Shown: piece by piece, positions 1 through 11,953 of the stretch | How the letters are laid out: every line of letters begins with the position of its first letter | Position numbering within the stretch: position 1 is the first letter of the stretch | Assembly (NCBI GenBank): GCA_014607495.2 | Contig: CP053148.1 | Coordinates: 18,476,001-18,540,000 of the forward strand | Reading direction: 5' to 3' | DNA length: 64,000 nucleotides | Source of the DNA: Carposina sasakii | Lineage: Eukaryota; Arthropoda; Insecta; Lepidoptera; Carposinidae | The notes under the pieces: generated by a model | Databases searched by the model: none | The model's input: only the letters and a program-made list of their open reading frames with translations | What the model was told of the DNA's origin: nothing | Made by a program: the position numbers and the translations under genes

Positions 1-1088
1 TTGTCATCTAAGTTAATTAGATAATGTATATCCAATCTCATGTTACTTAAGACATAGTGTTTAATGTTATTTATTGTTAGGTAATTATAACCACATTTAG
101 ATCTTAAGTTGTTTTGTGTTTAAGAAACTTTGGTTCTTCAAAAGTTTTTACAATGTTGACTATAAATAAATTTGCGTTATGTCTTTATATGTAACTTGTT
201 ATTGGATAGCATTATTTTGTAACGGTGGCTTTTTGGACTGTAACCTGCTGGCGAGTGTGGATGGTGACGTATGAAATTGTATTGCAAGCGACTCTCTTAT
301 AAAAGCGAATATATAAATTATAAACATGTGTACTTTAAATATCGTTTGAACCCTTAAGTAATCAGGTGTTTAGTTTGTCCTTGAACGTAATTGTCGTGTG
401 ATTGACTGTTAGTCACTCATATATCAACAGGTAAGGTATGAAGGCACGTCTCATAGAAATTCCATTGTTCATAGGTATTTATGTTCATGCTAAGGTATCA
501 TCATCGCATGTCTCATAGCATAAATAAATCGTGGATTAAAAACCTATTTTGTGAGGACACCGTGGCAGCGCCACCAAAGTGGTCATCAAGATCTCTTACC
601 TACTTGTTACTAACTGCCAGTTTGTCGTCAATTCGATTTTTGGTTATACTTTTGTTGGTTGCGCTACCATTGGTGTCCTAATGAAGTAGTTTACTAAATA
701 AAACCTGAAGAAGCATTTGCGTTCTACATTTACTCGCTATTGCTTCTACTGTTAACATAGTGTAAGAAAAATAGTGGCTTGTCACATAGGTAGTATTTCC
801 CCAGTACTTATATCAGATTAGAAAACATACAGTCAAAAATACACTTCTTAAGGAAAACTGTCACATTACTGTATGGTACTAAAACTGAGAGAAAATCTAT
901 AAAATTTGTATTAGATGAAAATGCTTGTTCTTTATGCACCATACGAAAATTAAATAAATAGCCAGCAGAGTAATTTCTATGAACAAAATGTCAGCATTCT
1001 TGAACCAAGTGACATTGCTCCACTATCTTTCTGATACTATGACGTATACCAAGAAATCGGCATAGTTCTCAAGATATATTATATACAG
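1..1088. other. Shaker intron, upstream part
   Basis: AT-rich sequence ending in the acceptor of the S6 exon. I see no exon, repeat family or RNA gene in it. The 66-codon open frame at 481-681 has no recognisable similarity and no splice context. Confidence 0.6.
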
Positions 1089-1294
1089 GCCTGTGGGCGT
1101 GTGGGGCAAGATCGTGGGTTCCCTGTGCGCAATCGCCGGCGTGCTCACCATCGCCCTGCCCGTGCCCGTCATCGTGTCCAACTTCAACTACTTCTACCAT
1201 CGCGAAACTGACCAGGAGGAGATGCAGTCCCAGAACTTCAACCATGTCACCAGCTGCCCGTACATGCCCGGGACTATGGGTGAACCTTATCTCA
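1089..1294 (+). CDS. Sh: Shaker potassium channel, S6 exon (internal)
   Basis: This exon encodes the end of the pore loop and the S6 helix of a Kv1/Shaker voltage-gated K+ channel subunit, which acts as a tetramer in the plasma membrane of nerve and muscle. Reading from the PVGVWGK motif, the product contains [16 protein letters not shown], the gating-hinge motif [16 protein letters not shown], and the conserved post-S6 segment [20 protein letters not shown]. The acceptor AG is at 1087-1088. The first base completes a codon, 68 codons follow, and one base is left before a strong GTAAGT donor at 1295. That phase fits both downstream exons at 1778 and 11733. Upstream exons (N-terminal T1 domain, S1-S5, selectivity filter) lie outside the window. 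The exon is GC-rich compared with its flanks, as expected for coding DNA in this genome. The family assignment is very secure. Confidence 0.96.
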
Positions 1295-1777
1295 GTAAGT
1301 CATAGAATATAGAGAGATGTTTAAGTGCGGCCGTGTATTACGAAAGTTTTCGTTCAATGACCCTTGACTAGTTATCTATGGCATTGACGTACAAGGGCCC
1401 CACTTATCACTCGACATGTCTATCTACAGCTACAGTCTACAGTCGATATATTTGTGTATACAAACAGCTTAAAACAAAATGGCGGATTTATGATCAGCTG
1501 TAGCGGCAATTACATTTATGTACCTACAAGCGACAGAGATAAATAGTTAGGTTTCATTGTGCGTAAATTTTTGAAGAACCACTTCTTTTTCAAGTAATAA
1601 GCTTTTTATTTTTTGTCTGTCCATTAGTCAGTTAAAATATTTTTTAAACAATCAAGATTTATTTATTCAATGTCAATATTTGTTTATTTTTCGTTTACAT
1701 TTCTGCATGTATAAACTTTATGTGTATTTTTTGTTTTTTTTTTCATATTTTTTTCTTTTCTACCTTCGCAATTTCAG

Positions 1778-1821
1778 GTGGGAGAGATGATGAGAGGGAT
1801 GATGTGTGCAGTGAACATTGA
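1778..1821 (+). CDS. Sh: Candidate alternative terminal exon of Shaker
   Basis: A long pyrimidine tract (about 1735-1765) runs into CAG at 1775-1777, a textbook 3' splice site. Joined to the S6 exon (one base carried over), it reads S-GRDDERDDVCSEH and then stops at TGA 1819-1821. An AATAAA lies 150 bases downstream at 1973. The product would be a channel with a short acidic tail and no PDZ-binding ETDV. What is seen: splice site, phase match, stop and polyadenylation signal. What is inferred: that it is used as an alternative 3' end. Alternative C-termini of Shaker are known in Drosophila. No RNA evidence is available here. Confidence 0.6.
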
Positions 1822-1972
1822 CCATAGTGGTGAACATTAAAAATTGACAGTGTGACAAAATAGTGCTTTTTCTATAGAAACTTTTGAATCGACAAAGACG
1901 ATAATTGTGATATTAATGAGTAAGCGACGATGTGCGTTTTGTAAATATTAGCTTAAGTATAATGAGTCTGCG

Positions 1973-1978
1973 AATAAA
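1973..1978 (+). terminator. Polyadenylation signal for the short Shaker form
   Basis: Canonical AATAAA in AT-rich DNA, about 150 bases after the stop of the candidate alternative Shaker exon at 1778-1821. Confidence 0.5.
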
Positions 1979-3487
1979 ATTGTTATTTATTTTTATCATT
2001 TCATTATATTTGGCTGCCAGAAGCTTTATATATTTTTAATATGCAGCGAGTAATACATGGATTTGTATGTGTGAGATATGAAAGACTGCTGAAGTACTGA
2101 TTGATCATATTTTGGACATATTATAGCATGAGACACTCTTCAACTTATTGAATGGGTCCCAATCCCTACGCGACACAAAATATAACATTTTTTGAAAGTA
2201 GGTAATACTCCATAAAAGTACGAAATTTTTAAAAATCTAGGGTATATGTATTTTAACACAAGTAAATAACAAGTGCTCTCTACCCAATTTATTCGAACCA
2301 TCTATAAAAAAGCAATCGTTACGGCACAAAGCTTTTCTCAACTTTCCGTTTGGGGTGTAACACACAGAAAATAACTATAAACCATCTCAGTCCAGTAATC
2401 AAACCCGGAAGCTTTCACTCTATAAGAACAGCACTAGACGAGGCGGTCTCTCTGCATTGCGGTACCGCTGGCTCTTGACGAGTTTATTCTGGCAAAACAT
2501 ACGATTCGGTTGTTTTAGTTTAGAAAAAGACTAAGACTATGGATGCGTTTTATATTCACTGCATATCTACCAATCAAATTCATTGACATCATGGACGAAT
2601 GAATATAATTGGTAGAAATCTCAAGTATCCGTGGTAATGTAGCATCGCGCTTCCCTGCTGGATGCCTTCCTACCAGTGAAGTGCTAACACGGAGGCGTGC
2701 TAAGATGTGTGTTACATAAACTTCTTTTTGTCGATCGCTGTAAGCATTGATCATTGTATCTCCTCTAAAAGTTTGCTCCGTGATTTTAGTACAGAAGTTA
2801 TCGTGTAACATTCTCGTTTATTATGTAGCGTCTAACCACAGTTCCGGAAACATGTTTTGAGGTTTATACTAGAGTTGCGAGGTTGCGAAGTTTTGAAATA
2901 ATTTGGCGCATATTTATTTTTTTTTGGATGACAAACAACTTTGAAACGTATTTTATAATGGTCTGATAAGCTATCTGTAGGTTAAAGTTGATGCTATATC
3001 GATCTTGATCAAGCTTTAGAGTGGCTCAGATAGGCTATAAAATCGGCGTTTTAAAATAAGCTTGACGGATTATTGATGAACTACATATGTTGATTTATAC
3101 CAAAAAATTTTCAAAAATAAACTCGATTTAATAGGTCTCGAGATCATAATATAACATTCTATAGCAAAACAAATATTTCACTTGCACCGATTAATCTGCT
3201 CTATATTATTTTTACTTGCTTTTAATATCATAAAGAATATTGTCACTTTTTAATCCGAAGATTAACGACCTGTGTAAGTGGGGTTTCATGATATAATCCA
3301 TTAATAATTTCATCTATCTATAGGTTTGTATATGCTCTCCGGTTTACACCTCTGCTGTATTCAATCTTAATTAATGCTCTGCTTAGTTGACGTGATATCA
3401 TATTAATAATGCACAGGTGTATGTATTAATATATACCTACTAATTATTTTCGCGAAAACATTCTTTGTACTTGAACTACAAAGTATA

Positions 3488-3705
3488 CTCGTAACAAACG
3501 GGGTGTTTTAAGCGAAAGCATGGAATGCTATGAAAATAGATCAATATAAAGAACCTTTACGCAAATTTTGAGACTCGAAGACATGAGACTCGAAGACACT
3601 AGTTTATTTATCAAAATTATATGATATGATCATTCATGAGTTCTTTAGGAATTCTCCATACTATCTATAGAAATTAACATTTTTTCGAGTTTTCGTTCAT
3701 TGTGA
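3488..3705 (+). repeat. Degenerate copy of the TATACAGGGTGTAAC MITE family
   Basis: Resembles the left half of the copy at 12328-12601: GTAACAAACGGGGTGTTTTAAGCG, then an AAAGAACC...AAATTTTGAGACTCGA block. The right terminal repeat is not recognisable. An ATGAGACTCGAAGACA segment is locally duplicated. Confidence 0.45.
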
Positions 3706-4609
3706 TTTCGAGTAATATACCCCCTTTTGTTACAGTCAGCTCAAACTTTTCATTATCTTACAAATTATATATTTTTATAGATTATATATTTTTTAATAGT
3801 CGGGACGACGACATAACCAGCAAATCATAAGCTATAAAAATGTTATAAAAAAGTTCACCCGTTCTCGAGTTATAAATGCTGTTACGTACATATAAGATTA
3901 TAGGTACATCAGTTTTACTCCGAGAAAGCTCAAAGGGCTGTAAGGTAGCCTTGAGAGCCCTCAATCCGAATCCATGAACAGAGCAGAAAGGAAATTCAAT
4001 ATTGTCCCGACGGCACCCACAAAGGGAAGGATCAATACGATTAGTGAAAATATTTGAATAACCTACATATGTATGTATCTTGAAAATTATATACAAACTT
4101 TGGATATAACAACATTATAAAGGTCACAAGTATGATTCATAGTTACCTTAGAATGTTGGTACGAAGAATATAGTAAATAATATTTATGCCCACGCTTACA
4201 GTCATACTGGTGCGTAACTAAAATCTAGTTCTAGCACAAAAAAACTGAAAGATTCTGTGTGCTTGCCGTCACACGAAGTAAATGGAAAATGAACGAATAA
4301 GCCGAATGTTTAAAGTTTTAAATGCTGAAAAATAGAAGTAACAGATTATTATTTATATTCATAAATGTTCCTCTCCTTGTATAGCAAAAACCGAGATCAA
4401 CTATCTGTTATTTATTATGAGTTCGCGTATATATTTCCTTGTTTCCCGAAGGTATATCATATATTCACAATATCGCGCCCGACAACTACGGTGCCACCCC
4501 GTTGGAACCCTAGAGAGTTTCCTTGTTATTTTTATTTATCTCCGTGTCAATGGAAAGCACAATATCGTTCGATTTCTGTCTCTTTGTTCAGTTGTCGTAA
4601 CGACTTGTA

Positions 4610-4760
4610 TTTTTACCCGACTTCGCAACGCAAAGGAGTGGTATCGTGTTTAATAGCCTATGTATGTATGTTTGTAGGTTCCTTTGAAGCACTACACAGA
4701 CCAAACGCCTCGGCCGATTTTTATGATTGATACGTCAATCGATTCCTCTTAGTCCGGCGA
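4610..4760 (+). repeat. Fragment of a common lepidopteran repeat
   Basis: Begins TACCCGACTTCG...AAAGGAG and continues with GTATGTATGT and CGGCCGATTTTTATGATTG, the diagnostic opening of an abundant moth repeat also present at 6216-6940. Recognition is from memory of that family. Confidence 0.4.
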
Positions 4761-5084
4761 GTGTCACTAAAGACATGACGTTAGTGAAAATCTAATATGA
4801 CGACTACTGGACGCCATTTTGTGAACATGAAAAAAAATAAAGGCGATAAACTATATCGAGTGGGGTATCGTTGAATAGGTATTTAAAAATAATTTTTAGT
4901 TTCTCTCAACATTTTTCGATTCGACTAACCATTTAGGATATATATCGATTGAAAGTTGCGTAACAACCATTCTCACATATAAGTTTTTAGACAGCAGCAA
5001 GACGAAAACTTCTTGCTGCCGAGCATGTTTCTTGAAGCGTACCTATTAGTAGCTAGGTACTCATAACAAAAAAGTTTAAAATAA

Positions 5085-5553
5085 AATAACATAATTTAAA
5101 AAATCCAAAAACCCGACTGCTTAAAAAAGAACCAAATAATGTACATAATAAAAAAATCTGAAAAGATAAAAACAAGCACTTAGATGTCCGGTGGTCTAGA
5201 ATTCTATAATATTATCATGGAATTACTACTATTGAATTGGAAATACTATTGAATAACATAAAATATTTTCTAATGATCGTAACATAACAACTGAACAGTC
5301 GGACAGATCCATTTTCCGACAGCCAAGCTAATAATATTTCAATGGATCCTGGCTGTTCAGTTGTACGTATGTTACGATCATTAGAAAATATTTTATGTTC
5401 TTCAATAGTATTAATTCCATGATAATATTATAGAATTCTAGACCACCGGATATCTAAGTGCTTGTTTTTTTCTTCTCAGTTTTTTTTATTATGTATATTA
5501 TTAGGTTCTTTTTAAAGCAGTCGGCTTTTTGGATTTTATTAATTATGTTTTTT
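5085..5553. mobile_element. Long-armed palindromic MITE
   Basis: Two arms of about 210 bases face each other around a short centre near 5300-5350. The outer ends read AAAATCCAAAAACCCGACTG (5099 onward) and CAGTCGGCTTTTTGGATTTT (5518-5537). The inner arms match over TCTAGAATTCTATAATATTA and AATATTTTCTAATGATCGTA. There is no coding capacity. The arms differ by scattered substitutions and small indels, so the copy is not recent. Confidence 0.75.
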
Positions 5554-6477
5554 TGTGAGTAAACTTTCAAGAAAATCGGATCGGAAAATGTTCACCTACC
5601 ATAGTGTAATATGTATTCCAATTACCACGGAGATGAATCTAATACAGTTTCTTTATAAAGCAGACTATTTTTTATTATGACATTTTCCGTTAATTTGCTA
5701 CCTCTATTTCACTTTCAAGATACACCTACTGTTTTTAAATGTATTTATTCTGTTGTTTTTTTTTAAAAAATAAACTGTTAAACAGCCGCCCAGCACATCA
5801 GAGCACAAACTATAGATTTTAAAAAGCCCTTTGAAACTCATACCATAGAAATTCAATCTACGTAACTCTGCCGAGAAAAACATTAGTTAAAATCTTTCCT
5901 ATCGCGTATTTGCTTAGTTGTTGCCACGTGTGTTGTTACCCTTACAAACATTTAAGTTTCTTATCTTTTGTTTAAAGCAAAATGTTAGGTTAAAATTATA
6001 CCATGTTAATTAATATGTCAAAGTACAGAGTATTGCCACGTGAGCACGTGAGCTCCTGACGTAAGTGAGTATTGTTCAAGATTGCTTTGTTAAACTTATT
6101 CGTTATACTCGTATTAATAACTTGTTTGTAAAGGTATATTTAGTGGAAAGGTTAATTACATAAAATACACATTGGTCACTTTTAAGTAGAATTTCTAAAT
6201 TATAATTTTAACAGGCTTCAAAGAAGAGAGGTTATCAATTCGTCTGTATGTTTTTATACTTTTACTGAGCGTTTTGATCACCTACATATAAAACATAACA
6301 TCTGATGATGGAATCTCTAAGGAATCTAGGGATATCCTCAAATATAAAAGTCACGAGTAGTCCGTTTTTAGATTTTTATAGAGAATTTTGGTCAGCTACA
6401 CATAATATAAAGGAAACGAGGGTCTGATGATGGAGCCGCCGAAAAACAGATAGTGGAACTTTTTAGTATCAAAATCC

Positions 6478-6530
6478 TATGGCAAGGGGACGCCTACGTC
6501 TAGTAGTGGACTGCAATAGGCTTATGAAGA
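6478..6530 (-). repeat. 3' end of a lepidopteran LINE/SINE family
   Basis: CGCCTACGTCTAGTAGTGGA followed by CTGCAATAGGCTTATGAAGATGA is the reverse complement of the TTGCAGTCCACTGCTGGACG segments at 21574, 44093 and 56775. Confidence 0.55.
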
Positions 6531-6591
6531 TGAAGATAATTGTATTAAGTCGTGAAATTATATGTTGCGTTAAGCCGTGTCCGAAGTAAGA

Positions 6592-6720
6592 TGGTTATAG
6601 AGGAAGAGGTAGACATGAGAATAACGAGATGACGGATAATAGGGATGAATTAAAGAAGAGTACCACCTACATATTGCACTGACCCCAAATGATTGGGAAC
6701 AGGGCAGGAAGAAGGAGTGT
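6592..6720 (+). repeat. Non-LTR retroelement fragment, same family as 7185-7520
   Basis: TAACGAGATGACGG...GACCCCAAATGATTGGGAAC, then AGGGCAGGAAGAAG. It matches the reverse complement of 7194-7270, including the CCCCAAAT.ATGGGAACAGGG block. Confidence 0.5.
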
Positions 6721-7184
6721 AATTATATGTTGCTTATATTGTCAGACGTAAAGTTTTGAAGCCTACTCATTTCTCTCTTTTTTCATGTGGCCTATTTAAT
6801 CATTTGCTAGCATATAAATCTGACAATATTATGCCTTCTAAACTTCGTACACGGCTTAATGCAATATATATTTGCCCTTTAGTAAATTTTTACATTAGTA
6901 AGCTCGAGTTTTGGGAGGAAGTCGGTTTTTCGTTTTAAAAAATATATTTCTTATTTATTTTGTAACAATCATTTGTTAGTACAGTGCACAATAGATTCCC
7001 GATCTATTGAAATCATTTCCACCAAATATATACATCAAGTTTTATTGTGACTAATGATTAATTTAGCTACTCATATTTTCTTCATCCATAATGTACATTT
7101 TTGATCATTAACAATCCACGCGATACATATTAAGCCTATTTGAGAACTTAAAGACGTACAAGATTAACAACATTTCAAAAGGAC

Positions 7185-7520
7185 TCATCATCTTCCTGCC
7201 CTGTTCCCATTTATTTGGGGTCGGCGCAATATGTTCTTTTCTTCCATTCATTACCGTCATCTCATTGCTCACTCCCCGTACACGCATATCCTCCCTCACT
7301 TCTTTGGTCTACCTCTTCCTTAATATCCATCCACACTCATGCACTCTCTGTAAAATATGCCTTTCATCCCGTCGCTTTACATGCCCGTACCAAGACAGAC
7401 TTGTCTTGTAACTTGTCTGTGATCGGCGCAACTTTCAAACTTCCTCTTATGTACTCATTTCTTATTTTATCTATTCTAGTAACTCCAGACGTCCATCTCA
7501 ACATTCTCTAAAGGATTTTA
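7185..7520 (-). pseudogene. Non-LTR retrotransposon, 3' coding fragment
   Basis: On the minus strand this reads a truncated version of the polymerase C-terminus, VREDMRVRGVSNEMTVMNGR. The more complete relative at 38435-38640 reads KKCWMEYVREDMRVLGVSNE. That W..YVR.DM...GVS pattern is characteristic of the end of reverse-transcriptase proteins of LINEs related to RTE/CR1. The clade is not resolved. Frames are broken by stops, and the 5' part is missing. Confidence 0.5.
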
Positions 7521-8021
7521 CAAGATATTTTCACAACCTAAAATGATTCATGTATCCGTGTGCCTTAACAAGTAACTTGTACCTATACTTACAATATAAC
7601 ACGTCGAAAGTTCTTATGCATTTCGATTCCATATTACTGCGAGTTGACCTGAAGCACAGCAAATATTGACTGTGTCTGAAATCCGGCAGCGTGTAGGACG
7701 CATACAAACACATATTAAGTTCAGTACCTCGAGTGTGAGTTACATTCGTAAACTGCTTTAACTTTACTACAACGTTAGACGAGTTAACGAGAAACTGCTA
7801 GTAAAGAGTAAGTGTGCGAGTGTGAGTGCCGACTTATGTTTACTTACACGTTCTCGTTTAGTCACGGTTTTCGATGGCTGTATGGACATAGTTTTCTTTG
7901 GAAAATACTAAAAACATGTTTAAAAAAAAACCTACCTAACTTAAAAAATCAAAACTTTTGTTATGTACATACATAACCTTAGTGTTTTTTGTTCAAGTCG
8001 AAACTATATAGATACGTTATC

Positions 8022-8505
8022 ATGAAAAGAACGAGCTACACTCAATTTGAAATGATGGTGACTTTTATGGAGGAGTACGTAGGAACCTAAATTAATGGGA
8101 GTACTTACCTATATTTAAAACTAAATAAAGAAACCTCTCCAAACCCTCATGCAATGCAAGAGGAAGAGTCCAGGCTCTGAATAAATGGGAGGAGCTCATG
8201 GCACAGGAGGCACAAAAGTTGTAGAAAGATGGAAAAAGGTAAGTGGTAACTCAATAAAGGTTTATTTCTTGTTAATTATGGAAAAAGTTTGCTATACCTA
8301 TTATAATACTTTATTTTGTTTGTGGAAAGGTGTGGAGTGATCTAAAAAACAACACAAAAAGAAAAGCTGCTCGCTTACATAAAACACTAAGTGGTACTGG
8401 TGGTGATCCTGCTAATTTGGCTCGGCTTACTGACATGGAGGAAAGGGTTATGTACAGGCAGCAACTGGCTTAGTAGGTGTAATTGAGGCTGGCTTAACAC
8501 AGGTA
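8022..8505 (+). pseudogene. Harbinger Myb/SANT-like DNA-binding protein, broken
   Basis: ATG at 8022 opens MKRTSYTQFEMMVTFMEEYV and meets TAA soon after. A second homologous piece at 8331-8460 reads VWSDLKNNTKRKAARLHKTL then SGTGGDPANLARLTDMEERV. The W-S-D-L-K...K-R-K-A and TGG...L...EERV pattern is that of the Myb/SANT-like accessory protein of insect Harbinger elements, which helps the transposase reach DNA. In-frame stops and frameshifts between the pieces show that it is non-functional. Confidence 0.6.
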
Positions 8506-9524
8506 TTTTGCATAATACATACTTTACATCTTCCATATTTTCTGTGCAAAATGTATCAAACAATTAATCCCCTTTTCCTTAGCGCCTCTTTTGTGACACC
8601 CCAAGCCCACTTTTTCCCTTTGTTTTATGGGTTTCAGTGGATCTAGCAAAGTACCTACCTACTTAGTATTTTCTGCATATCACTATTTCAATAAATTATG
8701 CCTGAACTAAAGTTTATTTATTATATTAATATATTTAATGATTTCACAGGAGAAAACCACATGACAGACGCACCACCCAGTGCTACCCTCAGGGCTCGGA
8801 ATCTCGCTAATGGACAAAGTCCGAAACGAGATTATCCAGCAGAAGACCAAAGTGAGACATAGTCTCAAAATGTAGCACACTGAAGTGGCAGTCTGCTACA
8901 TTTTGAGACAGTGGGCAAGCCACATCTGTCGTAGAACTGATGGATAGTGGACAATGTTTATGTAAGGGCAAGAACTTCCAATTGTCAATAAAGTGTTTAT
9001 AAAATTATTAATAAATGGAAAAAATTCCTCACCTTACACTTCATATAATTTAATTACCTACTATCTTTAGTTGTTTATAAATACGGGTAGAACTTATAAT
9101 TAATTCTTATCCTTACTTTTCATGTAAAACTGTATTTAATTTAAGGAATAAAAATTTCACAAATATCACAAAATTTTATTTTTGTACAATATAACAAAAT
9201 AACAAAGTGGAAACATTTTTTTTTTATAATCACCCCTATACATATATAATCCTCCTTACTAATTGGTCTTTTACAGCTCTACCTCTGATTAAATCTGTAG
9301 TGGCACTTCCTCCAGGCTCTCTATGAATTTCACTTTCACAATCCCCTGAAACAATATAAAACTTTATAAGTACCTACCTAAATGTAAATTAATAGGTAAG
9401 TTGTTATGTCCATAACAATATCTAAGTACTATTTTTAATAATATATATTTGGGTACTTATATTATTTTATTATTGTAAAAATTGAGCTTAGAGTTTAATG
9501 TATAAATGTTCCTCTTCCTTAGGG

Positions 9525-10150
9525 GAGAAATTTGTAAAAATGACTACCGTCGATGCATCCAACTACACCTGGCAATCCAAATTGTGTGTAAAATCTAGAA
9601 TTAAAGTAGGTATTTTGAATAATTATTGGCTCTTTTACTGAAAAGTCCTGAATATTACACTTTTACTTACTTGCGACTAACTTGTTGCCGGGGGTGAAGG
9701 AGTATTTGGGAAATTATAATTTGTCTAACATACGAGGATGTATGAGTGCTTGGGTCACTTCCTCTATGTATTCACTGCACATCTTTTGAGATATATTCTG
9801 GGCGACTCCTGTAGGCCTCTGATACGACCCATGTGCGAAGAAATATAGTGCAACGAGTACCTGCATATAAACATAATATTAAGACAATATAAATTCTATG
9901 TCAGATAGGTAAGTACTTAATAATCACATCATACCTTATCTCTAGCTTCTTACTTATTGTCTTAGATCTCGACAAGAGAATAAATATCCTTTGATATTCG
10001 ATATCTATTTGTTTGGAACTCTTGGTCGGGAAGATCCAGTGGACGACATAAACTCTTTGTTTTAGCCGCAATTTCCTTAAATTATCGCGTTCTTGTTAGG
10101 CTTGAGATAGGTAAAGCATCCTCCAAGCAAGAAACAGTCGTTTAGACATT
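9525..10150 (-). pseudogene. HARBI1-like transposase remnants
   Basis: Three minus-strand pieces, in order. Around 9960-10150 is an N-terminal part reading LPDQEFQTNRYRISKDIYSL. Around 9715-9860 is VLVALYFFAHGSYQRPTGVA followed by NISQKMCSEYIEEVTQAL. Around 9530-9595 is YTQFGLPGVVGCIDGSHF, with the GCIDG motif holding the first catalytic aspartate of the DDE nuclease. They are separated by stops and AT-rich sequence, and the rest of the catalytic domain is not found. The assignment to the HARBI1 family rests on these motifs. Confidence 0.65.
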
Positions 10151-11732
10151 TTAAAATTCACAAAACCAGTCAACTTTTTATTTTTGCAGCAGCAGCAAAA
10201 TGGCGTGTAATAGTTTTAAGTAGGTACTTTGGCGTCAAGCGCAATCTTTTCTAGCCAATCCAAAGAATATACTTACTCTCTAAGCCAATCAGTGACGCGC
10301 ACGGAACGTATTCACTCAATGTCACTACTCAATTTAGAAGTGAGAGACGTAACTATCGCGTCAACCGTAGTTTACCTATCCAACTGTCAAATTAGGTGCT
10401 TACACTCGCAACAAGACAGAAAACGCCGTAATTACTCGACTAAAAAAGTTGCGTTGAGTTAACGGCGTAATGACGTCAAACTCAAACTCGCATGCTAAGT
10501 TTTACAATTCGTCCGCTAGGGGCGCTTTTTTAGTTTTCATACAATTTTTACCAAACGAAGACGCTGTAGTAGAGTTAGAAAAACTCACACTCAAGGCACA
10601 GTAGGTCGATGGGTTCCGCACAACGTGTCGGCCAGTCTCACCTTCGCGAGCTTCCGTGACACGTTAACGTGTTCGTTGCCTATACCTGTTCATCACTGTT
10701 AAAAGAAGTAACATACTAGTAAAACGGCTATGTTTTGTATTTGAACTCTCAACTTGTGAGATTAAGGTTCACTTGCATCAAGTTTGTAATCCTATATTTC
10801 ATTTGTACAGAATGAGATGTCGTGCCTGATCATGTCAATAAAATATTTCGAAGATAAGGATTCTGTGTAAGTGAGGCTTAAAGTTTGTTTTGTGGAAAGT
10901 GGGAGTGTTAACTCTATAATTTCTAAACGTAAAATATTAGGTACCTACTAAATTATGTAAGTACCTCTACTCGTAAAAGCTATTATAACATCTCACTTCC
11001 TACCTATGCAGAAAGCTAATCATTATGGTGTCTTACAACTATAGCAACTTATAATATTTCTGTATTTATCCCCGATCAAACATGTATTGCGGGTGTATTA
11101 TACATTGTTAAATATTAAACTAACCTGTATATCCGCTCCACATAACTCATATACCCGCGTACTGAGATTAACATACATATTCAAGTGTAGTATCTGCTAA
11201 TGTTACATAGCTAGTTAACTCAGCAATTATATAATATCTACTGTGTAGACATGAGCTTAGACGGAATATTGCCAGTCTATAATTAATTCGTAAGCTAGAT
11301 TATTACTAGATTACTCGTAATAGCACCTGTTAAACGTTCTAATACACTTAATCTGTTTTGAATCTTGGTATAACTATACTACGCATATGGCTACACTGAG
11401 TAAGCTACCTATATAGTGTTATATACTAATCAACCTTATATGGTCAATTGTAATATGAAATCTTGAGGTCAAAACATGATTTTATAGATCAAGTAAGTTT
11501 ATTAAAAATATAAGTACTCCTATTTATCCCCAACGTCGTTAGATAGAAGTCTGCAAATTATACTCTCATAGTAAGAGCTGAGCCTACAGCCGCCCAGCAC
11601 ATATTATGATTGTAAACATCTCTGATCACATATTGCAATTGGCTATAAATGATGTTTGTGCTAACAATCTAACAAAATCCATTCTAAAAAGAAACCTGAA
11701 GAATCAATTGTAAAGATTCTTACACCTTTCAG

Positions 11733-11953
11733 TTTCCGGACCGATCCACAAGACAACGTCGATGAGCGAGGAGTCTTCCACCGACTTCATGGACCTGGAG
11801 GAGGCGCTGCTGGCAGACCCTCAGATCGAGGGGAACCTGCGCCGGCTGCAGGAGGAGGAGAAGGTGCTGCTGGAGCAGCAGGTCCTGATGGAGGCCGGCA
11901 ACGTGGACGACATCACCGCGTTGGAACATCAGGACGCTCTTCGCCATAATCAG
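11733..11953 (+). CDS. Sh: Shaker potassium channel, C-terminal tail exon
   Basis: The acceptor is TTTCAG at 11727-11732. Two bases complete the codon carried from the S6 exon, and the reading continues as SGPIHKTTSMSEESSTDFMD, which aligns with the conserved SSLSESSSDMMDLDDG block of insect Shaker. The rest is an acidic and glutamine/leucine-rich helical stretch (LRRLQEEEKVLLEQQVLMEA) that may form a short coiled coil in the cytoplasm. The exon ends exactly on a codon (CAG) before the donor GTATAT at 11954, in phase with the next exon at 15417. The intron before it is about 10.4 kb and full of repeats. Confidence 0.9.

Larger units (their letters stand above)
6216..6940 (+). repeat. Common lepidopteran repeat, split by a retroelement fragment
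   Basis: The left part (6216-6470) has the GAAGAGAGGTTATCAATTCG...CTGATGATGGAAT organisation, and the right end (6914-6940) has GGAAGTCGGTTTTTCGTTTT. I know these as the ends of an abundant non-coding repeat of moths. Between them lie LINE/SINE pieces at 6478-6530 and 6592-6720. Confidence 0.5.
7731..10592. mobile_element. Decayed PIF/Harbinger DNA transposon (probable limits)
   Basis: The probable terminal repeats are GAGTGTGAGTT at 7731-7741 and AACTCACACTC at 10582-10592, with a weaker matching stretch further in (TACTACAACGTT versus the complement of ACGCTGTAGTA). Inside are a Myb/SANT-like accessory gene on the plus strand and a HARBI1-like nuclease on the minus strand. This divergent two-gene layout is standard for the superfamily. 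No clear 3-bp target duplication is visible, so the ends are tentative. Confidence 0.5.
1822..11732. other. Large Shaker intron, occupied by repeats
   Basis: Between the S6 exon and the tail exon lie only mobile-element remains: a degenerate copy of the TATACAGGG MITE (about 3488-3705), a palindromic MITE (5085-5553), a common moth repeat (6216-6940) with LINE/SINE pieces inserted, and a decayed PIF/Harbinger element (7731-10592). I see no further exon in 1822-3480, 3710-5080, 5560-6210 or 10600-11730. Confidence 0.6.

Noticed and set aside
1291..1305. Read-through end of Shaker at TAG 1303 (…GEPYLSKS) as a third isoform
   Set aside because: It lies directly over a strong GTAAGT donor, and no polyadenylation signal is close; intron retention would be needed.
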